DNA of 64,000 nt from Shewanella ulleungensis (GCF_014648315.1 NZ_BMQW01000013.1:29634-93633), one strand, 5' to 3'; numbered from the stretch's first letter, positions 54,342-63,653 are shown. The notes: generated by a model not told the origin, from the sequence alone. Made by a program: numbers and translations.

Positions 54342-55443
54342 AGACTGTTTTACGGGAATCTAACCATTGATGAATCGCTTGCCTGTCGCCTTGGAAAACG
54401 ACTCTGTCTATTTTCTTTTCTATCTGAAATTGGTACATAGGATCATAATAGATTTCAAGTAATAGATTTATCCAATCTACGTGCTTACTCGTATCATTTT
54501 GGTTTTGCTGTACTAGCAGCGCAACATTAACGAGTTGTTGTAACTCTTGATGTTGCTTTCCCCCTAATCGCTTACGAATGCCTTGTAGGCTTTGAGTTAA
54601 GTAAGCACTAAATGCATCAAAACCTGCTTGTTCACCCATACGTGACACATAATCAGCTAGTTTGTCAGTGACATAATCGTTAAGTAGTCGGGGGAGTCGG
54701 GCATCTTTAGGTTCATCAAGTAAAATAATGTTTGCTTGTTGCATTGACTGATAAAACTGGTGCGGCAGTGCCGAACGGCCAATAAGGAAGCTCTCATCTT
54801 CTAACAACAAATAGTGATGATGTTGCTGTTGGTGTTTTAGCAATGATACCGCGAGGTTATTTTCGAAGTTGATTTGAGTCGGCTGAGGTTCAATATTCTT
54901 ACCAAAACTAGAGCCTTTATGATTGGCTAGCCCTTCTAAGTCAACTGATTCTGCTCGTTGATGAATCAATTCAGTTTTACCACTGCCGGTAATGCCGCTT
55001 AAAATTAGCATATTGGAGTGCATTGGCGCAGTGTCTATCGTTTCAATTAAAAAGCTGCGCATTGCCTTATAGCCACCTTGGATATAAGGCACATTTAGAC
55101 CGGCTTCTTTTATCCATTGTTGGGAGAGCTTAGAGCGAAGTCCACCTCGAAAACAGTATAAATAACTGTCAGGGTGTTGTGACAGTTGCGCTTGCCACGC
55201 ATCGACTCGTTGTTGTTTGACCTTACCTGTAACCAGGTCATGTCCCAATGCTATTGCGGCATCTTGGCCGTGTTGTTTATAGCAGGTCCCTACTTTTGCT
55301 CGCTCAGCGTCTTGCATTAACGGTAAGTTGACTGAGTGACTAAAGGCGCCCTTGGAAAACTCTATAGGGGCGCGGACATCAATTAATGCTCTGTTTTCGA
55401 GTAGTAACCTGCCATATTCCGAACTGGGAATGATGTCGGTCAT
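54340..55443 (-). CDS. mnmH: tRNA 2-selenouridine synthase
   Basis: A 367-residue enzyme that replaces sulfur by selenium in the wobble 2-thiouridine of some tRNAs, using selenophosphate. The rhodanese domain has catalytic Cys97 in YCFRGGLRSK, the same residue number as in E. coli. The P-loop domain has SGITGSGKTELIH. The ATG overlaps the selD stop by four bases (ATGA), so supply and use of selenophosphate are translationally linked. Confidence 0.95.
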   Translation of the reverse strand: MTDIIPSSEYGRLLLENRALIDVRAPIEFSKGAFSHSVNLPLMQDAERAKVGTCYKQHGQDAAIALGHDLVTGKVKQQRVDAWQAQLSQHPDSYLYCFRGGLRSKLSQQWIKEAGLNVPYIQGGYKAMRSFLIETIDTAPMHSNMLILSGITGSGKTELIHQRAESVDLEGLANHKGSSFGKNIEPQPTQINFENNLAVSLLKHQQQHHHYLLLEDESFLIGRSALPHQFYQSMQQANIILLDEPKDARLPRLLNDYVTDKLADYVSRMGEQAGFDAFSAYLTQSLQGIRKRLGGKQHQELQQLVNVALLVQQNQNDTSKHVDWINLLLEIYYDPMYQFQIEKKIDRVVFQGDRQAIHQWLDSRKTV

Positions 55444-56498
55444 TGAGTTAACTCAATGAGAATATCGTGGCCAACATTCACAGGGATTAATTCGGCCATT
55501 GAGCCAATACACACAGCAGCAATATTATTGGCAGTCAGTAACGCTTGCAGTTCGGCTTCGCTTTCTGCGTTAACTGCTACTAATAACCCTCCGCTGGTTT
55601 GTGGATCACATAAAATGGCTTTTTGGTCGTCGGTTAAAGGCGGTAAATGCTCACCGTAACTGTCAAAGTTGCGATGAGTGCCGCCAGGTACACAACCTTG
55701 AGCTAGGTAATCAGCCACCTTGGGCAGTAAAGGTACGTTATTTAACGCGAGGTTTGCTTTGAGTTTTGCGCCTTGGCACACTTCAATTAAATGGCCTGCT
55801 AAACCAAACCCTGTGACATCTGTTAAAGCATTGACACCAGTGATTTTAGCGATCTCAATCCCAATAGTATTTAGCTGACACATGGCTTGCGGGGCTATTT
55901 GGCTATCTTCATCGCGTAATTTCTTTTGTTTTTGCGCCGTGGTCAAAATGCCAATGCCAAGCGGCTTAGTGAGATATAAACGATCGCCTGCTTTAGCTGT
56001 ATTGTTTTGCTTGACTAATTCTAATGGAATTTGTCCAGTTACGGCTAAACCAAAAATAGGTTCTGGGGCATCAATACTGTGACCACCGGCAAGCATAATA
56101 CCGGCATCAGCGCAGGCTTGACGTCCGCCATCGACGACTTGTTGTGCTATTTCAGGAGGTAGTATATTGACCGGCCAGCCCAATATTGCAATGGCCATTA
56201 TAGGTGTACCGCCCATGGCGTATATGTCGCTAATCGCATTCGTTGCGGCGATACGCCCAAAAGTAAATGGGTCGTCAACGATTGGCATAAAGAAGTCTGT
56301 GGTACTGATAATACCTGTTTGTTCATTGAGCTTATATACAGCGGCATCATCACGCGTTTGATTACCCACGAGTAAATTAGGATCGGTAAAAACGGGGAGC
56401 TGCGATGCAAGAATAGTGCTTAGTACTTTAGGAGAGATTTTACAGCCGCAACCGGCGCCATGACTATATTCGGTAAGTTTAACTGCTTGCTCAGACAT
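55440..56498 (-). CDS. selD: Selenide, water dikinase (selenophosphate synthase)
   Basis: A 352-residue enzyme that makes selenophosphate from selenide and ATP. The active segment HGAGCGCKISPKVL has Cys17 and Lys20, as in E. coli SelD; this position is Cys rather than selenocysteine. TRDDAAVYKL, AMGGTPIMAIAILGWP and the glycine-rich GVNALTDVTGFGLAGHLIE follow. It forms an operon with mnmH. No SelA or SelB lies in the window. Confidence 0.96.
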   Translation of the reverse strand: MSEQAVKLTEYSHGAGCGCKISPKVLSTILASQLPVFTDPNLLVGNQTRDDAAVYKLNEQTGIISTTDFFMPIVDDPFTFGRIAATNAISDIYAMGGTPIMAIAILGWPVNILPPEIAQQVVDGGRQACADAGIMLAGGHSIDAPEPIFGLAVTGQIPLELVKQNNTAKAGDRLYLTKPLGIGILTTAQKQKKLRDEDSQIAPQAMCQLNTIGIEIAKITGVNALTDVTGFGLAGHLIEVCQGAKLKANLALNNVPLLPKVADYLAQGCVPGGTHRNFDSYGEHLPPLTDDQKAILCDPQTSGGLLVAVNAESEAELQALLTANNIAAVCIGSMAELIPVNVGHDILIELTQ

Positions 56499-56605
56499 AA
56501 TAGGGTGATCTTTCGATGGCGTATTGAGCAGTAATTATAATCATTATTAGACAGAATATCTTGTGTTTTAGTCGTTTATCAAACTAGGTCGTCGTTTCTT
56601 ATTAA

Positions 56606-56621
56606 ATAATAATATTATTAT
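56606..56621. repeat. 16-bp perfect AT palindrome ahead of the TetR gene
   Basis: ATAATAATATTATTAT is a perfect palindrome about 70 bases before the TetR-type regulator start and about 110 bases from selD. It could be the regulator's operator. It consists only of A and T in an AT-rich region, so chance is a real alternative. Confidence 0.4.
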
Positions 56622-56690
56622 GAACATTGTTTTTTATTTTGTTTGCTGTTAATTTAGCTGTCATCAAGATAATGGATATTGGATAGCGCT

Positions 56691-57296
56691 GTGGCTAGAC
56701 GCAAAGAACATACTCATGAGCAAATTAGACAAATGGCGATCGCCGCGGTAGTGAAGCATTTACAGTATGACAACATTCATTCGTTGAGCTTACGAAAGGT
56801 TGCTGCCGAAATCGGTTATGTGCCAAGTACTTTGATCAATATATTCGGTAGCTATCAATACTTATTATTAGCCGTTTCGGAACATACTTTAATTAAGCTA
56901 TCCGCAGCTTTGCAGGGATTTACAGAGCAGGCTCCAATATTAAATATTCAAAATATGGCAAAAGCTTACAGTGTGTTTGCTTTGCAACATAAAAGCTGTT
57001 TCCGATTAGTATTTGAGTTATCGATGCCCAACGAGCAACCTTTACCAGCTAATCATTCAGCTTTAGTTAAATCACTATTTGCATTAGTCGAGTCTCAGCT
57101 GCGTTTATGTATAGCAGACATTAGCATTCAAAAAGTGGAGTTGATGAGCAGGGTACTTTGGGGCGGTATTCACGGGTTAACGTGTTTAGCGTTAGATGGG
57201 AAACTATTTGTCACACACAGTGACTTGCAAGCAATGCTTTGCAGTCATGTACAAGGATATATTGCCGGAATAGGCATCAACAGGGAGTTCGTATGA
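56691..57296 (+). CDS. TetR-family regulator with a WHG-type C-terminal domain
   Basis: A 201-residue regulator. The N-terminal helix-turn-helix is typical: RQMAIAAVVKHLQ then SLRKVAAEIGYVPSTLINIFGSYQYL. The C-terminal part has LSRVLWGGIHGLTCLALDG-like sequence, the WHG signature found in part of this family. A GTG at 56691 with GGAT upstream gives the common start MARR. A TTG at 56679 is also possible. It overlaps the next gene by four bases (ATGA), so it probably controls the transporter-acyltransferase fusion. Confidence 0.85.
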   Translation: MARRKEHTHEQIRQMAIAAVVKHLQYDNIHSLSLRKVAAEIGYVPSTLINIFGSYQYLLLAVSEHTLIKLSAALQGFTEQAPILNIQNMAKAYSVFALQHKSCFRLVFELSMPNEQPLPANHSALVKSLFALVESQLRLCIADISIQKVELMSRVLWGGIHGLTCLALDGKLFVTHSDLQAMLCSHVQGYIAGIGINREFV

Positions 57297-59170
57297 TATT
57301 AACCAAACGCTTTTTTCCTTATTTTGCAACCCTGTGTTTAGGTGCGCTAAATGATAACTTTTATAAAAATGTCCTGTTATTGCTGGTGACTTACAGTCAG
57401 CTTAATGCATTACCTATCGACGTTAATTTGTTTGTCAATTTAGCCGCTGGTGTGTTCATTTTACCGTTTTTCTTATTTTCTGCCCATGCAGGTATAGTGG
57501 CAGACAACATGAATAAGGCAGTATTGATCAAACGCTTAAAGCTACTCGAACTCATCATCATGTCCACAGCGGCTATTGCGATTGTTAGTCAGAGTTATAT
57601 GGTCATGTTGGTGCTGTTGTTTTTAACCGGTAGCCAATCGGCTTATTTTGGTCCGGTTAAATATTCTTTATTGCCTCAAGCTCTGAGCGAGGCTGAATTG
57701 GTGAAAGGTAATGCCTTAGTTGAAATGGGCACTTTTTTATCGATTCTTATTGGTACGCTAAGTGCTGGCTTGGTTGTGTCGAATGAAAACGGCTTAACTT
57801 GGGCTGCCATTATAGTCTGCGTGCTTGCTGTTTGCGGCTATTTGGCTAGTCGTGCAATTCCATCATTACCTGCACAAGGTAAATTAAACCCGTATAAGTT
57901 TTCGTTATTTTCAGGCACATGGCGGTGTATCAATAAAGCACGTGAAACAACCTCAATTTGGATGGCAATTTTAGCCATTAGTTGGTTTTGGTTTGTCGGT
58001 GCGACATATCTGACTCAGTTTCCTAATTTTGCCAAGCTACATTTACATGCCGATGCTACGGTGGTGTCTTTACTGTTAGCGCTATTTTCTGTGGGGATTG
58101 CTGTTGGCTCTTTTGTGTGTGAACGTTTTTCTTTTGGCCATGTTGAATTAGGTTTATTACCGTTTGGGGTATTGGGACTCAGTATATTTAGCTTTGACAT
58201 GATAGGCGCAATACCGCTACAAGTGGTTGAGCCAGGTTTTGTCTATAGTTTTGAGTCTTTTGTTGCTAACACGCAGCATTATCGTGTGATGATTGATTTG
58301 TTTCTGGTGGGGTTAAGCGGGGGACTATTTATTGTACCTTTATATGCGTTTATTCAAACTCGCGCAGAAAAACAAGAGTGTGCGCAAGCAATCGCAGCAA
58401 ACAACATTATTAATGCGTTGTTTATGGTTGGTTCTGCGGTGTTGTCGATAGTCCTACTAGGGGTATTCAGTTGGAGTATTCCTGAATTATTTACGCTTAT
58501 CGGTGTACTTAACCTAGTGGTACTGATTTATGTTTACTCTCAAGTGCCCGAGTTTACTCAACGATTTATTAGCTACTTGCTTAGCCACGTAATGTATCGA
58601 GTTAAAGTGCAAGGAAGGCAGTACATTCCGGCTCAAGGTGCAGGGATCATAGTGAGTAACCATGTGAGTTATGTTGATGCGCTGATTATAATGGGGGCAT
58701 CAACTCGTCCAATTCGTTTTGTTATGGACAAGTCGATTAGCGAAATCCCGCTATTAAAGTATGTATTTAAGCATGCTGGTGTTATTCCTATTTGCTCGCC
58801 TAAAAAGTGTGAGGCGACTTATCTTAATGCGTTCGAACAAATTCATAATGCGTTAGCTAATGATGAACTAGTGTGTATATTTCCTGAAGGACGTTTAACC
58901 TCAGATGGTGATATCGGCGAGTTTAGACCCGGAATAGAGACCATTTTACAACGCGACCCAGTACCAGTTATACCGTTAGCGCTCAATGGACTATGGGGAT
59001 CGTACTTTAGTCATAAAGGCGGACATGCATTAACGACTATGCCAACACGATTTTGGTCTCGTGTTAAGGTGAATATTGCGCCTGTGGTTGCTGGTGATAC
59101 AACCAATCGAATCGCGCTCCAACAACAAGTGACACAGCAATTCGAACACTCAATAGTAGAGATACAATAA
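57293..59170 (+). CDS. MFS transporter fused to a PlsC-type acyltransferase
   Basis: A 625-residue two-part protein. Residues 1 to about 425 form a twelve-helix LplT-like major facilitator with LCLGALNDNFYKNVL at the start and a GPVKYSLLPQAL block. Residues from about 435 form a glycerophosphate-type acyltransferase with NHVSYVD (HX4D), FPEGRLTSDGD and a PVIPLAL motif. E. coli splits this as LplT (lysophospholipid flippase) and Aas, but here the acyl-ACP synthetase part of Aas is missing. It probably moves and re-acylates lysophospholipids in the inner membrane. The start overlaps the regulator's stop codon. Confidence 0.87.
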   Translation: MILTKRFFPYFATLCLGALNDNFYKNVLLLLVTYSQLNALPIDVNLFVNLAAGVFILPFFLFSAHAGIVADNMNKAVLIKRLKLLELIIMSTAAIAIVSQSYMVMLVLLFLTGSQSAYFGPVKYSLLPQALSEAELVKGNALVEMGTFLSILIGTLSAGLVVSNENGLTWAAIIVCVLAVCGYLASRAIPSLPAQGKLNPYKFSLFSGTWRCINKARETTSIWMAILAISWFWFVGATYLTQFPNFAKLHLHADATVVSLLLALFSVGIAVGSFVCERFSFGHVELGLLPFGVLGLSIFSFDMIGAIPLQVVEPGFVYSFESFVANTQHYRVMIDLFLVGLSGGLFIVPLYAFIQTRAEKQECAQAIAANNIINALFMVGSAVLSIVLLGVFSWSIPELFTLIGVLNLVVLIYVYSQVPEFTQRFISYLLSHVMYRVKVQGRQYIPAQGAGIIVSNHVSYVDALIIMGASTRPIRFVMDKSISEIPLLKYVFKHAGVIPICSPKKCEATYLNAFEQIHNALANDELVCIFPEGRLTSDGDIGEFRPGIETILQRDPVPVIPLALNGLWGSYFSHKGGHALTTMPTRFWSRVKVNIAPVVAGDTTNRIALQQQVTQQFEHSIVEIQ

Positions 59171-59173
59171 ATA

Positions 59174-59208
59174 AAAAAGCCATCTTGATTTAATCAAGAT
59201 GGCTTTTT
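59174..59208. terminator. Bidirectional terminator between the acyltransferase fusion and the desaturase
   Basis: A near-perfect 17-bp inverted repeat (59174-59190 with 59192-59208) is GC-rich only near its outer part and ends in A5/T5. The centre must open to form a 3-5 nt loop. It separates two convergent genes. Confidence 0.92.
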
Positions 59209-59223
59209 GTTGTGCTCAATTTA

Positions 59224-60330
59224 TTATGCATAAGCAGCAGTTAAACTTTGCCAATGTCGCTGCCTTTCTAAAAACTTACTACGTAAATCTTGTACTTGTT
59301 GCTTAAGATTATGGTCTGCTAACTGCTTACGTTTCGCATCTAATAAGCTTTTTTTAGCTTGATAATATTCAAGTAAGTGCTGTTTCATTAAGTCGTATTC
59401 AGCCTGAAACTTCTCAATGATTTCGTCACAGTTAGGCAAGTGAGCCACTTGATTCTGTGCTCGTAAAAGTTGCATTTGCAAACGAGCACTTTCAATACGC
59501 TCTTGTGGTACTTTACGTAAATCGGTCGTTAATCCAAGCCAGCTCATACTTTTAATTAACCACTTAGTTGGATCGTAGTCCCACCACTTAATGCCGTTGC
59601 GGTAATCGTTTTCAAAAATATGGTGGAAGTTGTGATAGCCCTCGCCATAAGTCAATAAAGCTAAAAATGCATTATCACGAGCCGTGTTTTTATCTGTGTA
59701 CGGCTGTTTTCCCCAGATGTGTGCTAATGAGTTAATAAAGAATGTACAGTGATGGACTACTACTAAGCGAAGTAAACCCGCCATTAGGACCATAGAGAGT
59801 ATGTCACCGTTTAACCAACCTAAAAATGCCGGTAAACCAATGTTCATTAAAATGACTAACGCTAGGTAGTGCTTGTGCTGCCACATAACAATGCGATCGT
59901 TTTGTAAATCACGGACGTTATTATAATCACTGTAGCGACTCGCCTGATACTCTCTAAGCATCCAGCCGATATGGCTATACCAAAACCCCATTTTTGCTGA
60001 ATATGGATCTTTATCATTATTATCAACATGTTTGTGGTGTATACGATGATCGCTACACCAATGTAGTGCACTATTTTGTAGTGCTAATGCTCCACCAAGA
60101 GCATATAAAAAGCGTACAGCTGGGTGAGCCTTATACGCTTTATGAGACCATAGTCTGTGGTAACCAGCAGTAATAGATAAACCACTAGCGTAAGCAAAAA
60201 CAACAAATGCAATCCATTCAATGCCGTCAAAGCCATGGGTGAAGCCACGCCAAGGGATTAGTACCACAGCGCCAATTAAGGTAATGGCAAATAGCAGGGT
60301 ATTAAGCCAAATGATTGGAGGTTTTTTCAT
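59224..60330 (-). CDS. Acyl-CoA (delta-9 type) fatty acid desaturase
   Basis: A 368-residue membrane di-iron desaturase that makes unsaturated acyl chains, important for fluidity in cold water. The three His boxes are visible: HRLWSHKAYKAH, HRIHHKHVDN and EGYHNFHHIF. Hydrophobic helices flank them, and a charged C-terminal coiled tail follows. It is divergent from fabR, with an 18-bp palindrome between them, as expected for a gene controlled by FabR. Confidence 0.93.
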   Translation of the reverse strand: MKKPPIIWLNTLLFAITLIGAVVLIPWRGFTHGFDGIEWIAFVVFAYASGLSITAGYHRLWSHKAYKAHPAVRFLYALGGALALQNSALHWCSDHRIHHKHVDNNDKDPYSAKMGFWYSHIGWMLREYQASRYSDYNNVRDLQNDRIVMWQHKHYLALVILMNIGLPAFLGWLNGDILSMVLMAGLLRLVVVHHCTFFINSLAHIWGKQPYTDKNTARDNAFLALLTYGEGYHNFHHIFENDYRNGIKWWDYDPTKWLIKSMSWLGLTTDLRKVPQERIESARLQMQLLRAQNQVAHLPNCDEIIEKFQAEYDLMKQHLLEYYQAKKSLLDAKRKQLADHNLKQQVQDLRSKFLERQRHWQSLTAAYA

Positions 60331-60365
60331 TTAATAAGATTCCAATAATAGGTTATAACAAGTTG

Positions 60366-60383
60366 AGCGTACAATTGTACGCT
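60366..60383. promoter_or_regulatory. FabR operator between the desaturase and fabR genes
   Basis: AGCGTACAATTGTACGCT is a perfect 18-bp palindrome. It matches the arrangement of FabR boxes known from E. coli fabA/fabB (AGCGTAC with a symmetrical partner). It lies 36 bases upstream of the desaturase start and about 100 bases from fabR, so FabR may control both. Confidence 0.8.
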
Positions 60384-60485
60384 AATTTAACTTAGTCGAT
60401 AGGGACGGGTCAAGTTTAACAGGGCTGTGTTTCTGTTTTAAAAACGGTATTATCTGTTGCTAAATATTGACTGATTGGATTAGAG

Positions 60486-61103
60486 ATGGGTGTTAGAGCA
60501 CAACAAAAGGAAAAAACGCGTCGTGCATTAGTAGATGCTGCATTTAATCAATTAAGTGCAGAGCGGAGTTTTTCAAGCTTAAGTTTACGTGAAGTTGCCC
60601 GTGAAGCTGGTATTGCTCCCACTTCTTTCTATCGTCATTTTAAAGACATGAACGAGCTCGGATTAACCATGGTTGATGAGGGCGGTTTAACCTTGCGTCA
60701 AATGATGCGCAAAGGCCGTCAACGTGCTGAAGCTGGTGGCAGTGTGATCCGTATTTCCGTCGATACCTTTATAGAAGTTTTAGAGTCTAATCCAAACGTA
60801 TTTCGTATCTTGCTACATGAGCGTTCTGGCACCTCTGCAGCTTTTAGAGCGGCAGTTGAGCGTGAAATTGAGCATTTTATTTCTGAATTGGCTCATTACA
60901 CCGAAGCACAAGCTAAGCGTACTCCTGAGTTAGCTCGAGCACAGGCAGAAGCGTTGGTTATTTTAGTCTTTAACGCAGGAGCATCAGCATTAGATATTAA
61001 ACGTAGTGAGCGTAAAGCATTGGCCGATCAGCTTGTGTTACAGCTGCGTATGGTTGCTACAGGTGCTGAGGCGTTACAACAAAAGATGGATAATCGAGCT
61101 TAA
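60486..61103 (+). CDS. fabR: Transcriptional repressor FabR
   Basis: A 205-residue TetR-family regulator of unsaturated fatty acid synthesis. The helix-turn-helix is KTRRALVDAAFNQLSAERSFSSLSLREVAREAGIAPTSFYRHF in overall pattern (key piece REVAREAGIAPTSFYRHF). The rest follows the FabR type, with GLTLRQMMRKGRQRAEAGGSVIR and LLHERSGTSAAFRAA. It likely binds the palindrome upstream and represses the divergent desaturase according to acyl pool state. A terminator follows. Confidence 0.93.
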   Translation: MGVRAQQKEKTRRALVDAAFNQLSAERSFSSLSLREVAREAGIAPTSFYRHFKDMNELGLTMVDEGGLTLRQMMRKGRQRAEAGGSVIRISVDTFIEVLESNPNVFRILLHERSGTSAAFRAAVEREIEHFISELAHYTEAQAKRTPELARAQAEALVILVFNAGASALDIKRSERKALADQLVLQLRMVATGAEALQQKMDNRA

Positions 61104-61130
61104 CTGGATGGGTTATAAAGTTGAAAAAAT

Positions 61131-61154
61131 AAAGGCGCGAATCATCGCGCCTTT
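61131..61154. terminator. Terminator between fabR and trmA
   Basis: A 10-bp perfect stem (61131-61140 with 61145-61154) with a 4-nt ATCA loop. Toward trmA, on the minus strand, it is followed by a run of T residues, so it is stronger for trmA than for fabR. Confidence 0.88.
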
Positions 61155-61176
61155 GTGTTAGTGAATTTTTATGTAC

Positions 61177-62274
61177 TTACTTACGCACTAGCAATACGCC
61201 AGATTCCATATGGTCGGTATACGGGAATTGGTCAAAAAGGGCAAAACGACTTATTTCATGGGTTTCGCTTAGTGTGAGTAAGTTGTCTTTTAAGGTTTCA
61301 GGGTTGCACGAGATATATAAAATACGCTCGTAGCCTTGTACAAGCTTTAACGTTTCAGGGTCGATACCTGCACGCGGCGGATCGACAAAGATGGTATTGC
61401 AGTCAAAACTGTCTAAATCAATACCTTCCAAACGCCTAAATTCACGCTTTTTCGCCATTGCATCACTAAAATCCTCTGCAGACATACGGATGATTTGAAC
61501 ATTCGTCACGTTATTTATATCAATGTTATATTGTGCGGCATCAACAGACGGTTTAGCTAATTCAGTTGCTAATACACGGTTAAAATTTTGCGCTAGAGCA
61601 ATGGTGAAATTACCATTACCGCAATACAGTTCCAGTAAATCACCTTGGCTTTGCTTAGTCGCATCTATTGCCCATTCAAGCATTTTTACCGACACTTTGG
61701 CATTAGGTTGAGTAAAACTGTTTTCAATTTGCTTGTACTGTAATACTTGTTGATTGACTGTTAATGACTCGACAACGAAGTCTTTATCTAAATCGATTTT
61801 CTGTTTACGGGCGCGGCCAATAATATTGACATTATATTTGGCTGCTAACTTAGCTTTTAATTGAGTTGTTTGCTCGCGCCATTCTTCATCAAGCTGGCGG
61901 TGGTAAAGCAATGACACTAATATTTCGCCACTTAATGTCGATAAAAAATCGATTTGAAATAATCTATGGCGTAATGCTGGATTAGGTTTTAATTCAACAA
62001 TCAATTCAGCCATCATTTGATTAATGAGTACACCAGCAGGCAAATATTGATCGCAACGCACTTTTGCATTCAGTGCTTTATCAAACATGTAGTAATATAA
62101 GTCATCGCCTTCATGCCACATTCTAAATTCAGCACGCATGCGATAATTCATTGGTTCTGAAGCAAAGACTTCAAGCGCTGGTGGTGTGAAATCGGCAAAG
62201 GCCTCTTCAAGCTTGATGCGCTTTTGTTGTAATTGTGCATCGTAGTTTTTAGGATCCATTGCGGCTAAATTCAT
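61177..62274 (-). CDS. trmA: tRNA (uracil-5-)-methyltransferase TrmA
   Basis: A 365-residue SAM-dependent enzyme that makes ribothymidine at tRNA position 54. Blocks are MNYRMRAEFRMWHEGD near the N-terminus, LLELYCGNGNFTIALA for SAM, FVDPPRAGID and the catalytic Cys in YISCNPETL. The ATG at 62274 has AGGTGG upstream, and the upstream GTG three codons earlier sits on that site. The length matches E. coli TrmA (366). It is convergent with fabR. Confidence 0.95.
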   Translation of the reverse strand: MNLAAMDPKNYDAQLQQKRIKLEEAFADFTPPALEVFASEPMNYRMRAEFRMWHEGDDLYYYMFDKALNAKVRCDQYLPAGVLINQMMAELIVELKPNPALRHRLFQIDFLSTLSGEILVSLLYHRQLDEEWREQTTQLKAKLAAKYNVNIIGRARKQKIDLDKDFVVESLTVNQQVLQYKQIENSFTQPNAKVSVKMLEWAIDATKQSQGDLLELYCGNGNFTIALAQNFNRVLATELAKPSVDAAQYNIDINNVTNVQIIRMSAEDFSDAMAKKREFRRLEGIDLDSFDCNTIFVDPPRAGIDPETLKLVQGYERILYISCNPETLKDNLLTLSETHEISRFALFDQFPYTDHMESGVLLVRK

Positions 62275-62403
62275 GTTGTCCACCTAAGGCTGTAAAAAAG
62301 GGCGCAAATATTATACTAAATGACGCTCATGTCTAGTGTTACGCACCCTAGTATAAAGCGACAAGACAAATAATACTGAACATATTGATAATTGGAGCCA
62401 ATA

Positions 62404-63183
62404 TTGTCTGGACCTATTTTAGTGTTTGATTCTGGTATCGGCGGATTGTCGGTTATGAGTGAAATTAGAAAACAACTACCACAGCACGATTATTGTTATT
62501 TGTTTGATAATGCCCGTTTGCCTTATGGTAACTTATCAGAGCAAGAGCTGATCACCGGTTGTGTTGCGTTGATCACTCTTCATGCGCAACGGCTTAATGC
62601 CTGCATTGTTGTTGTCGCGTGTAATACTGCGAGCACTTTAGTATTGCCGCATTTGCGTAGACTATTAACCATTCCTGTAGTCGGTGTGGTGCCTGCGATT
62701 AAACCTGCAGCAATGTTATCAACCAAAAAGCATATAGGTTTACTGGCTACGCCTGGTACGGTGAAACGAGATTATACTCAAACATTAATCCAGCAATTTG
62801 CCGGAGACTGTAAAGTAGAACTGTTTGGTACATCAGATTTAGTATTATTAGCCGAACAGCATGTCGCAAGACAAAAAATAGATATGGATAAACTTCATAA
62901 TCTTCTTGAACCAATAAAAGCGTCAGAGATTGATGTATTAGTATTGGGATGTACTCATTTCCCGATGATAGCAGCAGAGATCAGTGATTATCTTGGTAAA
63001 GGCGTTGTATTACTGGATTCAGGAGAAGCTGTAGCAAAGCGGGTGAGGTTTTTATTGAGTAAAGAACACAATGGCAATAAACAATTACAAGCTTGTTATA
63101 CCAAAGACATAAATGAAGGGCTTAAAGAGACATTAGTCGATTATGGTTTTAGTGATTTTTCGCTGGTAACCATAATCGACTAA
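62404..63183 (+). CDS. murI: Glutamate racemase MurI
   Basis: A 259-residue racemase that supplies D-glutamate for peptidoglycan. The N-terminal FDSGIGGLSVM, PYGNLSEQ and the two catalytic Cys segments VVACNTAS and LGCTHFPM are all present. A TTG at 62404 is preferred over one at 62392: the GGAG at 62394-62397 is well spaced for it, and the N-terminus then reads MSGPILVFDSG. No ATG is available ahead of the domain. Confidence 0.93.
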   Translation: MSGPILVFDSGIGGLSVMSEIRKQLPQHDYCYLFDNARLPYGNLSEQELITGCVALITLHAQRLNACIVVVACNTASTLVLPHLRRLLTIPVVGVVPAIKPAAMLSTKKHIGLLATPGTVKRDYTQTLIQQFAGDCKVELFGTSDLVLLAEQHVARQKIDMDKLHNLLEPIKASEIDVLVLGCTHFPMIAAEISDYLGKGVVLLDSGEAVAKRVRFLLSKEHNGNKQLQACYTKDINEGLKETLVDYGFSDFSLVTIID

Positions 63184-63209
63184 CACAGTACTAAATAAAC
63201 AAAATAGAA

Positions 63210-63653
63210 TTAGCTGTTATCAGAGTCAGACTCTTGTGATTTAGCTTCTCTTACTTTTAAAGTACGTTCCTGGAAACTATAGTCATTCAGTTTAGACATG
63301 GCTTTCTGAGCACCTGCTTCAGACATTTCAACAAAACCAAATCCTTTACGACGCCCAGTTTTACGGTCACGGACCAAACGCACAGAGTTAACCGGACCAT
63401 ACTCACCAAACAAAGCCTTCACTTCACCTTCATGGACACGATAAGGCAAATTACCTACATATAGTGTCATAGTTGGTCCTACATAAGGCTCATCAGCAGA
63501 ATTTGCTGAGCTTGTAGGGATAAAGGTGAAAATTAACGTTGCCACGACAACACCAGCAATAAACGCTACAGAAGAAGATGTACCGCCAAACTGAGAAAAA
63601 ACAAAAGCGCCTAGAAGCGCCGCAATCAAAACAATCACGAATGATTTCTGCAT
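63210..63653 (-). CDS. Membrane-anchored RRM RNA-binding protein
   Basis: A 147-residue protein. Two hydrophobic helices (about residues 4-21 and 28-46) form an N-terminal anchor. A short linker follows, then one RNA recognition motif (about residues 62-138) with RNP2 LYVGNLPY and RNP1 GRRKGFGFVEM. The tail is acidic (ESDSDN). Similar proteins occur in Shewanella and Vibrio, but no role is established that I know of. The RRM should face the cytoplasm at the membrane if both helices span it. It starts about 235 bases from the rRNA promoter, on the opposite strand. Confidence 0.88.
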   Translation of the reverse strand: MQKSFVIVLIAALLGAFVFSQFGGTSSSVAFIAGVVVATLIFTFIPTSSANSADEPYVGPTMTLYVGNLPYRVHEGEVKALFGEYGPVNSVRLVRDRKTGRRKGFGFVEMSEAGAQKAMSKLNDYSFQERTLKVREAKSQESDSDNS

